Assembly (NCBI GenBank): GCA_958299035.1
Contig: CATQJL010000112.1
Span: 13,430,880-13,494,879 of the forward strand
From: Cylicocyclus nassatus
Lineage: Eukaryota; Nematoda; Chromadorea; Rhabditida; Strongylidae
DNA: 64,000 bases
Reading direction: 5' to 3'
Part shown: positions 34,339 to 47,655 of the stretch, in pieces
How the letters are laid out: every line of letters starts with the position of its first letter
How positions within the stretch are numbered: the first letter of the stretch is position 1
Made by a program: the position numbers and the translations under genes
Notes under the pieces: generated by a model
Seen by the model: the letters and a program-made list of their open reading frames with translations, nothing else
What the model was told of the DNA's origin: nothing
The model's database searches: none

Positions 34339-35230
34339 GTACGATTACAGTTACTCAGAAAAAAAGCTACCATTGTAGTAGTGGCAACTGAAGAATTATT
34401 GAACTAGTAATGTCATATGTGCCATCGAAATCAGCGGCGTCAAAGATACATTGTGCTTTGAATAGCAACCACAGCCCAGTTATCAATAGATATTCCGCTA
34501 TTGTTGCTCCCTCTAAATTTTTGCACTTCTACTTCACAATCTATGGTTTTAAAAATATTTTCAGCTTTACCGGACTACATTCTCTCATGCAAACACTGCC
34601 GTGCCATTATTTGCACAAATAACATCTTGCATGACTTCTAGGCAGATCTGTTGAAGAGCAACATATTCAGGTCTTGTTTTGTGGTCAAAGAGGTCAGGGA
34701 AAAGATTTTGTACAGAGGCATTTTCGGCCGAAAGCAGGTTTCCGACTTCCATTTATGTTTTATGAGTTTCTTTCTTTTAAGCCATTGTAAAGCTTGAAGA
34801 GCTCAATACCAGCTTTCAATTATATTATCGCTCGGGTGCGGCTCTCCACCGTTATAGATTTCACTTTTACTCTACTCTTTCGCTTCTTTGCAGTTGCGGT
34901 GGCGCGATGATTTAGGAAAAGAGTGCGCATCGTATTAAAATTCATTAAAATTCGCATTTACACCTTACATCGCCACCTTTGCCTCCAGGTTTCGCAACTG
35001 CAAAATAAGCGTAAGGGCTATATCCATGGCGGAACTTATGATCTCGTAGTTTGAAGAGTTGCTCCTAGTTTAGTCACTGCTACTTTTTTTGCGCTCAGCT
35101 AGCCCAATGATATCTGTTATGGGCACATTTTCAACTCTTTGTGTTTCAAAAACGAAAGTTTCGGTCTGATGGGCATCCTACCATGTATTTGGACTCGAAG
35201 ACGACATTGGATTTGATCCAAATTCAAAGG
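34339..35230. other. Intergenic stretch, nothing supported
   Basis: No coding or repeat structure that I can support. Confidence 0.4.
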
Positions 35231-35997
35231 TATAGTGTGGACCCGGGCCAGCTTCCCATAGGTACCTGCGCGACGCACCCGCAACGCACGCCTTCAGCGC
35301 GTCTCCTGTCCTAGCTTCTGATGGAAATCCTCCTTCCTCTCCTTTTTCTTGTTTTTGGTGTACTATATTCTCTCTATTTTAGGTATTAACAATTTGCGAT
35401 CACCGGTGACGAGATTTCACGTGCTCTAATAGACCTAAGAGCTTCAGTCTGTAGTAGTAGTCTTGTGTTTTCCCTTTTTTCTATGAAAAATTCAGATTTG
35501 ATTGGACATTAAGATGATATTCTTCCAAAAGCTTCTTGTATAAAATAAGAGTCCCTTTCGGTTTGATGTGTAAGGTGTAGACAGTGTTTCAAGTCAAAAT
35601 TGAGCCTTCCGAGAAGCCAATAGGCATTTGTTTACTAAAATGTCCACGTTTTTGAAATCGTTGACCACTCTAGTTTCTAAGTCTACGAAGAGAAATGTTT
35701 TGAGAATGCTGTTGTTCTTTAATTTCTTTGCGTATACTTATTACAACCTATCCATCAGTACATGTTCGGAATATGCATCCATTGATTGAATTTGAGGTAC
35801 TCATGAAGGTTGCCTGCGTTTCTTTCTTGCATACGTCTCTTTCGAAGTGAATCTAGAGGTTTCCACTTTACATTTTTCTTCTTTGTGAGCATAAATATGC
35901 TCTACTGCTCATGAGTGAGGCGAGAGGCATTGAAGGGCGCGCGCTGCGTGCGCGCTGCGGAAGTACCTATGGGAACCTGGCCGGGGTCCACACTATA
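35231..35997. mobile_element. Inverted-repeat element, 767 bp
   Basis: TATAGTGTGGACCCGGGCCA at the left and TGGCCGGGGTCCACACTATA at the right, then CCATAGGTAC / GTACCTATGG. Terminal repeats about 45 bp, interior without coding. Superfamily not resolved. Confidence 0.7.
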
Positions 35998-36341
35998 GGC
36001 AACTTTGTATATTTCGACGTCATTGTGAATGACATTTTGGTAGCATTTTCAAAAACTGTTGTTTTTAAATAATGATCTTTGGCCAGAATGTGCGACATGT
36101 TGGATTAGTTGTGCACAGAAGCCTTTTTAGGGTACTATATCACCCGCAGAAAAGAACCAGCATATCTTTTGAAAATGTGTGCGAGACCACCAGCATCCAT
36201 GGATGTCCAAGAAAGTAGGTACTGTAAATTTATGTTTCTTGCCATGTTTCAAAGCATTACATTCTACTACTATTCACTGCATGTGCAGTTGTGTCTTGTT
36301 TGAGGGATGGTCTTCCTTTCCTTAGAAAAATATTATATATC

Positions 36342-36452
36342 CAGAATGACGAAGCGCGCTGTGGAGTTGCTGCAGAACCACAAGGTCCCCGAAGGCCGAA
36401 AGCGGAATGTGGACCAAGAAGACCAACGAACGATGGTGTTTTTGCAGAGAGG
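36342..36452 (+). CDS. Possible internal exon, unrecognised
   Basis: Between ATATATCCAG and GGTAAGTTTTC lies a 110-base GC-rich block, open on the plus strand (MTKRAVELLQNHKVPEGRK...), with plausible acceptor and donor. The minus strand is also open. No partner exons were found. Confidence 0.25.
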
Positions 36453-36957
36453 TAAGTTTTCACTTTCGTTGAATGTCTCGAAAATCTATATTCTCTAGTA
36501 GATTTTTGCTGAGCTATTGTGATTCCATTCATAGAGTAGCATTTGAAGTAAGTCTCAAAAAGCACATTGGTAAAGCTCTTAGTCACAGTTCGTGGGTTGG
36601 AAGGGGTTTGCTTCAGAAATAAAATTGATCAATGTCTTTTCAGGGGTCCAGCGGAAGCATGATTTGCTGTGATGCCGCCGATGTATGTAACATTTTTTCC
36701 TCTGAGATTTTTTCTTCCACGAGATGTTCGATTTTTCAGTGGAAGTATCAGGGTGTATGTCAAGAGGCGAGATTCTTATTGCCAGATGAGCAGCATTTAG
36801 CACATATTTAGTGTTTTATGAAGTTCTAGAATTGCTTGAAGGTTTGAAAGAAATGTGTTAGATATCTGCATGGATTATACGATCTTATCGTCTTGGAATC
36901 TATTCCAAACAAAATCGCTGAAGGTCAGAAACAAAATGCAGTTAATGACAGTTTTGT

Positions 36958-37165
36958 ATCATTTATTCTAAAACTAGGAGACGCGCGACAGCATTGCGGA
37001 CATTGTCTTAACAAGTTTAAGCTTGTTCTTCCCTATTCGCACAAGGTGAATAAACTTGGACGAGGTAAACAACAAGTATAAACCTGTTAAGTACGCGATT
37101 AGGCTTGTTCAGACAATGTGAGCAATGCGGTCTGGTCTCCTAGTCGTAGAATGAATGATAAATAT
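36958..37165. mobile_element. Palindromic MITE, 208 bp
   Basis: Left arm ATCATTTATTCTAAAACTAGGAGAC..GCATTGCGGACATTGTCTTAACAAG, right arm its imperfect reverse complement ending CTAGTCGTAGAATGAATGAT. Confidence 0.7.
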
Positions 37166-38883
37166 TTCGGTCAGTTTTCTAGCAAAACTCGTCGAACTTA
37201 TCAAGCGGTCAACTCAAATAGCTAGTAAGCCAATGGATTTTGTCCGGCACTTTTTGAACACTCCCATAGCACGAAACTGCAGCCTCAAGTTGGTGACAAC
37301 AGCCAGAAAAATCGCGCCTCTTGACCTCTTCCCATGTATCAGTGGTTTCATTTTGAGTGCGCAATGAATTGTTTTTGTTTTTTTCCAATAAATGTTCTTC
37401 CTTGGGTAAAGTGTTCATTGCGCAATCACTGGGACCAATTTTTGGGTCAAAGGGGAAATTGTAAGGAAATTTTGGGTCAAAGGGGAATTCGTTTCCGAAA
37501 ACCCCTTTTGACAAGCTCGTGCCTGGCCCTGGCTACATTACGTCACCCCTCAAATAAGCCAGAATGCGTACAATACGTCTGAAAAATCTTGCGTGCGGAA
37601 AGAATATCATATCTTCTGCAACGCTTCAGGCGTGCTAAAAAGTTTCGAAATTTACTTCTGTAATCTTCTTCTTACGTTAGCCATTTGAAACAGTCTTTGA
37701 AGAGGAAGGTAAAAGGATAATCCAGAAAAGACGGAAGGGATGTTTTGTCTACAGAATCATTGATTTCATAGGTTAATTACTCAAAAATTCAAAGTTTGGT
37801 GGTCACACAGCCTAGGCATGCGAGACGACCACATCACCGCGACAAAATCTTGCTTCGCAAGATGCTTGCTTCGCAGTCATTACAAAATATGACATTGAAA
37901 AGTCGGAAGGAAGGAAGCAAGCACAAACAGTGACAGTACAAATATAAGAGTCTACTAGGTTGTTCTATTTGTCGTCAAGTTTGTTAATAATATTTACCGA
38001 TAAAAAATTAAAGAAGAGAAAAAATGTCGAAAATGGATTTACGCCTCTTCGCATTTTTGTCTCGATGCCAAAAAATCTTTCTCAGTTTCCTGCTAAGTTA
38101 GGGGATAACACATATGGATTTGCAGAGCAGATTTGCAGCTTCCAAATGCATGTGGTATATCATACATTTTACAAAACACCGTACAAAAAAATTGAGAAAG
38201 TCAAAAGAAAAAATGGGAAAGAACTTATTACACAACCACTATGGTCCGCCGCCTAAACGGCGTCGAAGAACTTATTCTGCATTATTCTTATCCTTCGAAC
38301 TTCAATATACTGCCGAATCCTTTGGTAGGGCCTTCCAAGCTGTGAAGAGGATGCGTCAAATTCGGGGGCGTATTTGACTCTAACAAGATATCAAAGCCGA
38401 AAGTGTTGGCTTTCTAATCAATGGAAATTCATATCAGCTGTCGAAATATATGTTCGAAACCATTTTGAGCTATTTCTTAAACGTAATTCAAACGTACACT
38501 TGCTTTACACTTTCAGATACATCGGTTCCGCTTATGAGGCCACATCTGCTTGCATTCGAGAAAAGTCGCTTTTCAAATAGTACAGTGCAATGATACTAGG
38601 TTTTCATCATTACTTTAAAGCCTTTTATGAGTGCACTTTGGGTTGATCGAATCAGACAACTTCCATTCTCACTCTAATGTTGGGGAACAAATACATGAAG
38701 TTTTAGAAGTTTATGCATAACTACCAGAATCGAGCAAGAGGTGTGGCAACACCGCCGAATACGACACCCCCCCCCCCCCCCTTCTTTTTGTCCTGCTTCG
38801 ATACCTCTTCCCCCCCCCCCTCCCTCCCAGCTTTCGTTTGCCTACCGTAGGCATGACATGAAGGCTCTACCAAGCATAACTAA
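37166..38883. other. Intergenic stretch with two C tracts
   Basis: C15 at 38767-38781 and C11 at 38810-38820. ORFs at 37960-38377 overlap in two frames with no recognised domain. A mariner-like TAGGTTGTTCTATTTGTCG at 37960 has no partner end that I could find. Confidence 0.35.
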
Positions 38884-39639
38884 TCTATATATATAAAACT
38901 CAATGTCTGTGAGGATGTTCGTTTAGTTGTTCGTTCGTTATAGAAACGCCAGTCATTATACCGATTGAGCTAAAACTTCGCACACCTATGTTTTCGACCC
39001 CGGCGGTGGTTTATGGCTACTTTTTGCGGCGATTCGCAGGGTCTTCCATTGATCTATTGATTTGTTTACGTAAATCTGGGAAAATGAGAGTTTGACGTGC
39101 TCTAACCAAACATTTTCCAGTAAGCATGTGGGCAGGGTTAGTAAAGTTCATTCTAATCTCAAGGTCGACAGGATGCAGCGGGTTCGTCTTAGAGCGCTTT
39201 TCGCGCATTATCGAAGTTAGAAAGTGGAAGTATGATCGGCTTCCAGATTCCTGTGGAGGCGAGCTGCGGATTTCACTAAATTGAAGATTCAGATTCCAGT
39301 GGAGGCGTGCTGCGGACTTCTCTAATTCAAAGATAAGCTCAACGAGAGAGTACGAAATACAATGCTACAAAGTGGAGGTTTAACAAGTTTATCTCGAAAA
39401 TCAGGGAAGTGCGCAACCCGCCTCTACACGAATCTGGGAGCCGATGACATTTTGGTAGGTAAGGGAACGAACTCCGTCAGGTTGAGCCCGCCTTTGCCGG
39501 CAACCACTCCTTTAGAAATATTGCGGTTGTGGTTGCAGGACCAATAGTCCGCGGAGATGTTCCAAAATGGCGGAGTTCGTTCCCCTATCCCATTTTGATT
39601 GAACTAAGAGTCTCGGGTGAGACCGGGACCATCAGCTAG
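38884..39639 (+). mobile_element. Non-autonomous Helitron (family 2), 756 bp
   Basis: Starts A|TCTATATATATAAAACTCAA and ends GGGACCATCAGCTAG|T. A hairpin GTCTCGGGTGAGAC (39610-39623) precedes the terminal CTAG at Helitron-typical distance. No ORF of Rep/Hel type. It shares its body with 51294-51998. Confidence 0.85.
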
Positions 39640-41099
39640 TAGTAACATATATGCAATTATCATGTCAATTCACCCCGTAGGCGAATTTTGAGGATTCCCA
39701 ATTTTGGGTCACCCAACTGATGGTGATACTAACTTCATCTCAAAAGTGAATTAGATACCCTTTTTGTACGCATGCAAGACCCTACTCCCTCTTTGCCCAT
39801 ATCATGAGTCCTGTACCAGATAATCATCAAACTTTGAAATTAAGAGCTAACCAAAATCTCATTTGTCCCATTTTCGCTTACAGTAGTTGTGCTTCCAGCA
39901 GCTATTTTTAAAAAAGATGATGAATCCAGCTCTAATCATATCTACAAAAACTATGAGATTTTGGCTAACAAACTGTTTGCATTATTCGCTAAAATTTTTC
40001 ATGGTAAATCAGTGGGGTGTGGCGCAACCCCAGAAAAGCTGTGGATGCCACACTATGCCACACTCATTAACTTATCTTTTCATTACTAACATTAACTTAG
40101 TTACCACACTCATTAACTTACCTTCAAAGCACTCATCTATCTGTGTTTCTTATATCGTTGCCATTGCTAGACCTTCTTCTCGATATCTTCTAGAGAAAGG
40201 TATAGTAGTTTTTCCTTCCTTGTGCAAACGGAAAATACGCGAAAACATTGAGCTACGGTTAACATGTTGTCTGCGTTACTACCTAAATCGCGAGAGAAGG
40301 CGGCAAGAAAATTTTTACACAAGTGATTTAAACCGAATTGTCTTCTTTAGTCTGAAATTGACTTGCTTCTAATTCCATTGTTTGGAGGTCATTTAAAGTG
40401 GAATTTCCGATGTGAGCAAAGAAGTAGTTCTTTTTACTGACTGCAAAAACAAATAGCTAGCTCACCTTCGAAGCGAAGGTAATATGTTTGAAAATAATCT
40501 TCTCACTTGGATGGCCCAACATTTGAACCACAGAATTCGCTGATTGGCCCTAGATATTATTTGGCATGCTAATTGCAAAAATGACGCGCCTTTACCTTCA
40601 CCGCTTTTTTATTATGCTTACTGTATAATATGTCGATATTGGGCCAAAACATCATCATGCTTGTATTTTGCATGATGGGCCTATCTGACATTGTAAACAG
40701 CTATCATGTTATCGCTGACATCAGTACCATACCACCTCGATAACGATTCCCCCCCCCCCCCCCTGACGACCGCTCCATGCGACTCCAAGGTGTGGCGTGC
40801 CACAACTCACTCTTGACCCTGGTCGTCCCCCTCCCGCTCCCCTTGCAACAATCCCAACAGTGGGCCGCGATTATTGAGTTCATTATGCGAACTGATCGTT
40901 GAAATGCTTTGGCTCGCACCGCTCCCAACTTTTTTCATAATCACGGCTTACAAGCTTGAGAAGTATTTGCAAGCTCCAAGTAAAATTTCCGAAGTGTATG
41001 GCTAACTTTGCGACCATCACTAATCTTTACTTATCCAAAATCACATTCCACGAGATTGCATCTGGATAGTATTACTATATTTTAATATATTAGGTTGAT
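39640..41099. other. Intergenic stretch with a C15 tract
   Basis: Two overlapping ORFs (39887-40372 and 39889-40089) follow an acceptor-like TTCGCTTACAG. The shorter one is the more protein-like (PAAIFKKDDESSSNH...), but there are no supporting exons. C15 at 40749-40763. Confidence 0.35.
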
Positions 41100-42961
41100 G
41101 CAAAAATAATGAGCGACTGGGACTTTTTTCAAGACAACTTTTCTCCATCAAACTTCTTCCTTTGTAACTGTTTCAGCACACTGTTAGAAAGCTGTTTTCA
41201 TGCTCTATCTAATTATGTTCCAAAAGGACTTCTAGCCCACTCTGTTAAAATTTTATAGAGCTTCAAATAATCGCACTAAAAACCAAATTTTCGTTGCATT
41301 CATTTTCGTGGCCAGAATATGAAGGTGGTTTATCGAAAATTTAGCCGCTATATGTAATGGACATGTCTACATTACGCATATTTGACCATATTTTTTTGAA
41401 GTCATCTAAAATGAGATATCGGCGGCTTAACATGGTTATAATCATTTTAGACCCCATAACTTTCTTTTCTAGAATTCAGTCACTCAAACGTTGCTCATCT
41501 CTGTAAGCGTGAGGGTAGAAATCCTAGTAGCAATTTTTGCAAACACATCCAGCTGTTCAGTACGCAAAAAATCAAAAAATTCTATACTTCGGGGTTTGGG
41601 GCCTACTGAAAAAATGCTGAAAAAGTTGATATTTTTGAATTTCGATTTTCCCTTCTTCGCTAATCTTTTTCCCCAAGCCCTTTCCACGCATATTTGTACT
41701 ACTGGCTTGCGGCTACAAAATAGGCTGCTTATCTTATATATAAAGCTGAATGTCTGTTTGTATGTATGTCTGTATGTCTGTCTGTCCGTCTGTCTGTCTG
41801 TCTGTCTGTCTGTCTGTATGTGTGTACGTATGTTCCGAATAGAAAATTCCATTTCTGAACCGATCCGGACCAAACTTGGCACACATACGCTACGGGCCCC
41901 GGCGGGTGTCATAGGCTACTTTTCGTCATCGATCGATATCGATTTTATCGATTTTTATCGATTTTTTTGCTGAGTTCACCTACGGGGCTGGGAGTTGGCA
42001 CAGGGGGGGTAATCGAGCATGGGGATTCCAAATACAATATTGGTTTTCAGGATTATCGATTACTTTTATCGATTTTATCGATTTTTTTGCAAAGTTTGAG
42101 CTAGGGGGCTGGGAGTTGGCACAGGGGGGTAATCGAGCATGCTGATCATCCCCAAGGGGGTGATCAGCATGCTCGATTACACCCCTGTGCCAAATTCCAT
42201 CCCCCTAGCTCAAATTTTGCAAAATCGATAAAATCGATAGAAGTAATGGATAATTCCAAAAACTAATATTGTATTCGTAATCTGCATGCTCGATTACCCC
42301 CCTGTGCAAACTCCCAGCCCCGCAGGTCAAACTTTACAAAAAAAAATCGATAAAATCGATAAAAGTAATGGACGATCCTGAAAACTAATATTGTGTTCGT
42401 AATCAGCATGCTCGATTACCCCCTGTGCAAAATCCCAGCCTCGCATGTCAAAATTTACAAAAAATCGATAAAATCAATAAAAGTAACCGATAATTCTGAA
42501 AACTAATATTGTATTCGGAATCCCCATGCTCACTTCCCCCCTGTGCCAACTCCTAGCCCTGTAGGTGAACTCTGCGAAAAAATCGATAAAAATCGGTAAA
42601 ATCGACATCGATCGATAACGAAAAGTGGACTGTGACACGCGCCGGGGCCCGAAGTGTATGTGTGCCAAGTTTGGTCCGGATACGGCGGAGCCGGGTAAGC
42701 CAGCTAGTAAATTATAATTACAAAGTGTAAAAAGAATTATGTTCTGTCAAAAACAAGACCTCAGAGAAAAATTTTTGTTGGTTTTCAATCCATATTTTTC
42801 TGCCCATATGAGATATGAGTATAGGTCAATGTGCGCTGTACTGCGAACGGTTCGCTGCATCTGGTGATTTTTATCACACTTCATAATATGGATTTTATAG
42901 AAAGTTATAGCAAGTTAAAGTGAAAAATGAGAAAACGCTCATTATTTTTGCATCAACCTAA
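41100..42961. mobile_element. Mariner-type MITE split by a Helitron
   Basis: TTAGGTTGATGCAAAAATAATGAGC at the left and GCTCATTATTTTTGCATCAACCTAA at the right, TA on both sides. The inner 976 bp is a Helitron (41732-42707). Without it the MITE is about 886 bp, close to the other long mariner MITEs here. Confidence 0.85.
41732..42707 (+). mobile_element. Non-autonomous Helitron (family 1), 976 bp
   Basis: A|TCTTATATATAAAGCTGAATG at the start and GGAGCCGGGTAAGCCAGCTAG|T at the end. Microsatellite of TGTC/TGTA units at about 41752-41830. The body repeats a ~110-bp module (ATCGATAAA runs, CCCCTGTGCCAA, GCATGCTCGATTACC) at least four times, with alternating orientation. The 160-codon ORFs here are repeat translations. 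Confidence 0.85.
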
Positions 42962-43659
42962 TATTTTCAAGCTTCACCACTGCCAATCTGATTTTTCTCC
43001 ATATATCTTAAAGTTTTTTTTCTTACCCCAGAAATGTTATTGTACCATCACGTCGCTTTCGATGCGGACGACCGCGTGCATACATGCGTATGCACCTCTT
43101 GACCCTCGTTTAGCATATTCACTTTCTATAAGCTCCGAGACTATTCAAGGATGAACTCAGGCAAAAAACACCCAACATTATAATGTCTTCTGAAAGGGAG
43201 CTCCCCAAGTATATATTGCATGGTTCATACGAGAGGAGAGCGAAACAGAAATCTTTATGTGCATACACGCCGCCAAATGTGCGAGAAACTAGGAGCCTCA
43301 CCTAAAATGCTCAGTCGTCAATTAAGAAGACTCAAAGTGAAGCTTGCTTTTTTTGATAAGTGTCCAAATTCAGCATATTGAGTAGTTACACTCGCTAAGC
43401 AACGTCTTTCCATACAAGCTATTTATGACCTAAATTTGCATGACTTAACTCGAGTCATGTATAACTTAATATGTGAGATTGCACTCTAAGCCTTATTGGC
43501 GACGGCACTCATACTAGTAACTTTTCAATAAACATTTTCTAGCCCAACAAAATGTAGAAGTGTGTTCTACTGACTAACATACAACCAACTAAAACAAAAG
43601 AAACAAGGAAACAAGGAGAAGTCACTGGAAATGAGCAGGTTCTAGTTTTGCAGTTGTCA
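42962..43659. other. Intergenic stretch, nothing supported
   Basis: No coding character or repeat structure recognised. Confidence 0.4.
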
Positions 43660-44150
43660 GTTAGCGTGTATAGGGTGCACTACGCATATTTAGTTACAAA
43701 TGACTTGACGATATATACTTGCTGCATGATCTACATAAACGATAGTGTCGCTGATTGTTCGATTTTTTCACGAATGTCCGCTGCTTCAGCGCGGAGAGTC
43801 CCAAAACGCTAAGCTGCCCAGCCTCTCGCTCCGCATATAAATACCGCTCTCAAAAGTCAATCTTCCTGACCTGTCTATTAGCGAGCGGTCAGTCTCACCT
43901 TCAACCTCAACTATCAATCGATCGAGCAGCGCATCTCTCTCCGTGAACTTCAGCACTGAACTCTTGGAGAATGGCTAGACACATGGAGGTGACCTGTGGC
44001 GCGCCTTTGCTTGCCATTACTGACCCCTAGGTAACATCGTTTCCGATGAGTATTCCACCCATTGTACAGAGTTGTTTTGGGTGGGTTTGCATTTGGAATA
44101 AACGGTGGGCACCTTTAACTATAGTGTTTTGATGACAGTGGTAGGTGACA
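43660..44150 (+). repeat. Solo-LTR-like promoter block
   Basis: GC-rich block with TATAAATA at 43836-43843, an initiator-like GGTCAGTCTCA about 50 bp downstream, and AATAAA at 44097-44102, the order found in an LTR (promoter, R, poly(A)). I could not fix the ends or find a second copy in the window, so the call is tentative. Confidence 0.3.
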
Positions 44151-44699
44151 GGCTTAGGCCTTTGCTCCACACTACGTAACATATAACGATTTCGTGTTTA
44201 CCACTTGGCCACCCCTGATCCGTGGAACGCGACAAACGAGGAGACAGCAGACGGGGAAATTATGATGAAATATACTGAACTTTGACTTTGGATTGGATTG
44301 CTGACAATACATGCGTTTTGAAATACTGCCAAATTTCACAACGAACGACCGAAACATGTTTTTGTAAAAGGGTCACACCACTTCGAAATTCAATCCTGGG
44401 TGGTGAGAGTTGCAGTGACTTTGGGATCGGGTCTTCAGTGTCCGAGTGTGTTACTTGTACAAACTTTTTTTTCATGTTTGCTATCCCAGAATGTGATGGT
44501 CAAATCGCGTAACAACATACAGCTAAATTTATATATGTTCTCGTAAAACTCTTGAAAGCACTCCGAAAACGGTTCAATTGGGATGAACTTTCTTCTGCTT
44601 TCAGACAGAAGAGCGCGGAATAACGTTTTGCTGGTGCTTTTGGAAGCATTTATCTTTGGTCAGCCTTTTTTTTTGCTTGTGTAACTGCTTCCCGTTGGT
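44151..44699. other. Intergenic stretch with opposed ORFs
   Basis: 44260-44512 is open on both strands (76 aa plus, 71 aa minus). Neither has a recognised domain or splice support. Confidence 0.3.
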
Positions 44700-46275
44700 G
44701 CTTTCGAATAGATGTAGGTGTGTAAGCAGCACGTAGGGCAACTTGACCGGGCAGAGAAACAGATTTTTGTGCGTTTGGGGCAAATCATATAATTGAACCT
44801 TAAGTGACGTAGGCAATTTGATATTACGTTGTGACTCACTCACTTGATTTCGTTGTTTTTTTTTGTAGGAGAGTAAGGTTGGTTTTTCTTATATTAGGTC
44901 GTTCCAAAAGTAATGTCGCTTTTTTCAAACGAAGGCCACATTTCGCGGAATCAAGATTTTTGAGAGATCCTGAGAACGTTCGATGCAGCATTTCATTCCC
45001 TTTCTAATGTTTGTAATTTCGTTGCATAATATTCAATGAGCACTCGAAAAATTACCAAAACCTGCGACTCATGCTTTTTGCCATAGTCAGGTTCGGCTAA
45101 TTTTCTAAATTTTTGTACCTATTTTCAGAAAAAGAGCAAGTGACAGGTAGATAGAGCAAACCTTATACGACACAGAGTAATTTTTTCTTTTCCTTAGCTT
45201 GCATCATTGAGTTTCTGAAGTCAATTTTTCAAATTCCATAAAATTCCATATTTGGTCAACTCAAACCTCACAGAACAACAACCGACAAGCAGCCCAGGTG
45301 TCATTCGACTCAGCTTTTTCTCCTCTTTCTACCAGTTTTTTTTGTTTCCGATTCATCAAGTTTTCCGGGATAAAGGCGCCCCAGGCAGGACCCGGAATTT
45401 TCGAATTGCTAATCTGAAGCGGCTAATGCTCATCTGGCTTGTAAAATTAGTGTCAAACAATAATCCATCTTTGTAAGTTTCAAAATCAAAGATTTATTGG
45501 TGTTTGATGCATTTGTGTCTGAGACGAGCCTGCTGAAACTCTGTAGTTCCATCAAAAAATCGAAACTATGACGAACTCTGGAAAGTAGAAAAATGTTGTG
45601 TTGTTTCCTGTAGGGTTTGCTCTATCCATCCATAACTTGGACTCCTTTCGGAAGTTGTTCTAAAAATTTAGAAAAATTTTGAAACTTGGCCTTCTCAAAA
45701 AGCATGGATCGCAGATTTTGATAATTTTTCAAAAGCTCATTGAGTATGATGCAATGAAACTAGGACCGTTAGAAAGAGAATGAAATGCTGCATCGAATGC
45801 CTCCAAGACATCTTAGAAATCTTTGTTTTATCAAATGTGGCGCCCGCTTGAAAAAAGCGACATTACTTTTGGAACGACCTAATAAATACAACTTTTAAGC
45901 GGCGCAGAGGGCATAATCTTTCTTTCAAATAGATGATATCGATCTGTAAGCGACAAGTAGGGCAATTCGATAAGGCAGAGAAACAGATTTTTATACTATT
46001 GGGCGGGTTTTTATGACTGACGGTCCTCAGGTGACAGGTAGGGCAATTTGAGAGTACGTTGTGAATAAATGCTCAGTTTCATTGTTTTTTTTTCGTAAAC
46101 TAGTTTTTTATGATTACGGTCTTTAAGTGGCATGTAGAACACTTTCTTTTAGATAGACATCGGTCTCTGTAAGTGGCACGCAGGGCATTTTGATGGCAGG
46201 AAATTAGATTTCTGTACGTTTGAGGCAGTTCCTATATTTAACGGTCCTTAGGTGGAACGTAGGGCAATTTGAGGA
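44700..46275. repeat. Degenerate repeat array split by a MITE
   Basis: A unit containing AAGTGGCACGTAGGGCAATTT-like and GAAACAGATTTTTGTACG-like blocks plus TTAACGGTCCTTAGGTG occurs at 44700-44870, 45935-46095 and 46155-46275. The MITE 44894-45882 sits inside the array. Confidence 0.65.
44894..45882. mobile_element. Mariner-type MITE with long arms, 989 bp
   Basis: TTAGGTCGTTCCAAAAGTAA at the left and TTACTTTTGGAACGACCTAA at the right, TA flanked. Complementarity continues through CGATGCAGCATTTCATTC / GAATGAAATGCTGCATCG and further inward. Confidence 0.85.
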
Positions 46276-46516
46276 TCGCCTAAAAAAGTTGATTATATCT
46301 GCCTAGTCCTGAAATATAATGATAGAATAGCGCAAGAGAATTCAATAGTTATGGTTCATATTTTTCAATTTTGAAGAAATCCTAACTTGGAGGATTTTTT
46401 GACAAGTTCTGAAAGAACTGATTTTGTTGCCGTCAAAATTGATTTTGAAAGAAAAGCTATTTTCATTATAGTATACATCATTGTTATGGACGTTCTTCTA
46501 CTTTTAAAACGATGTA

Positions 46517-46999
46517 TCTTATATATAAAGTTGAATGTCTGTTTGTATGTATATCTGTATGTCTGTATGTCTGTATGTATGTCTGTATGTACGTATGTTC
46601 CGAATAGAAAATTCCATTTCTGAACCGATCGGGACCAAACTTAGCACACATTCACTTCGGGCCCCGGCGGGTGTCATAGGCTAAATTTTCGTCATCGATC
46701 GATATCGATTTTTATCGATTTTTTGCAAAATTTGAGCTACGGGGCTGGGAGTTGGCACAGGGGGGTAATCGAGCATGCTGATCACCCCCACGGGGGCATG
46801 ATTACCCCCCTGTGCCAAATCCCAGCCCCCTAGCTCAAATTTTGCAAAAAATCGATAAAATCGACATCAATCGATAACTAAAAGTGGACTGTGACACCCG
46901 CCGGGACCCGAAGTGTATGTGTGCCAAGTTTGGTCCCGATCGGTTAAGAAATGGAATTTTCTATTCGGAACATACGGCGGAGCCGGGTAAGCCAGCTAG
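46517..46999 (+). mobile_element. Non-autonomous Helitron (family 1), 483 bp
   Basis: A|TCTTATATATAAAGTTGAATG start and GGGTAAGCCAGCTAG|T end. A shorter version of 41732-42707 with one pair of opposed modules. Confidence 0.85.
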
Positions 47000-47655
47000 T
47001 ATTCTAATAATTTTCTAACGACCCATAAAATTTGTAGAGAAAAACACGACGAAGCAATTTTTTTCGAGAAGGTAGGAGGGTGGAATCTCATTATCCAAAT
47101 GAGTCTCCGTGAGAGGGGGGGGGGGATTTGCAAAAAAAAACGTGGTAATCATTTTCCCTTGACCTTACGAAAAAAATTTCCCTTAATCTCCTATGGTTAT
47201 AGCAGAGCTTACGAAAAATGCTGGATTATTTGTGAAGTTTATCGCTCCTCAAGCGGTTTTCCTTTTGATATGCTTCTTCACAAAAAGTTTGCAGGAAGGT
47301 AGGAAATTTATGTGGAGATATTTTTAGTCACAACTAAACCTAATCTTGTATCTGCCCCGACCCAATTACTAGCGACCCGTAGGGTCGCTAGTTACACCTA
47401 TGTGCTGAATGTGTTCCTAATAAACTTGATCCAGTCAGCCTCGGCTAAGGCTGATAGGCACGATACTAGCTTTCCAGTGGGGGGGGGGGCAGCCAAGGCA
47501 CGATATGTACCAGCTTAGTGCCCAAGTCGATGATGTACCACATTTGTCAAAAATGTTAGTTTCAGCTTGAGGCAACTGGCAGTTAGATTAGAAGTATGTT
47601 GGTAGCCTAAAGCCCCTAACTTGTTTAGTGTATCTCTATTACAGCAGGCCGTAAA
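47000..47655. other. Intergenic stretch with two G tracts
   Basis: G11 at 47115-47125 and G11 at 47479-47489. CTAGCGACCCGTAGGGTCGCTAG (47370-47392) is a near-perfect short palindrome. No supported gene. Confidence 0.4.

Noticed and set aside
41484..41973. 142- and 160-codon opposed ORFs
   Set aside because: They translate the Helitron's microsatellite (QTDRQTDRQ-type) and MITE arm.
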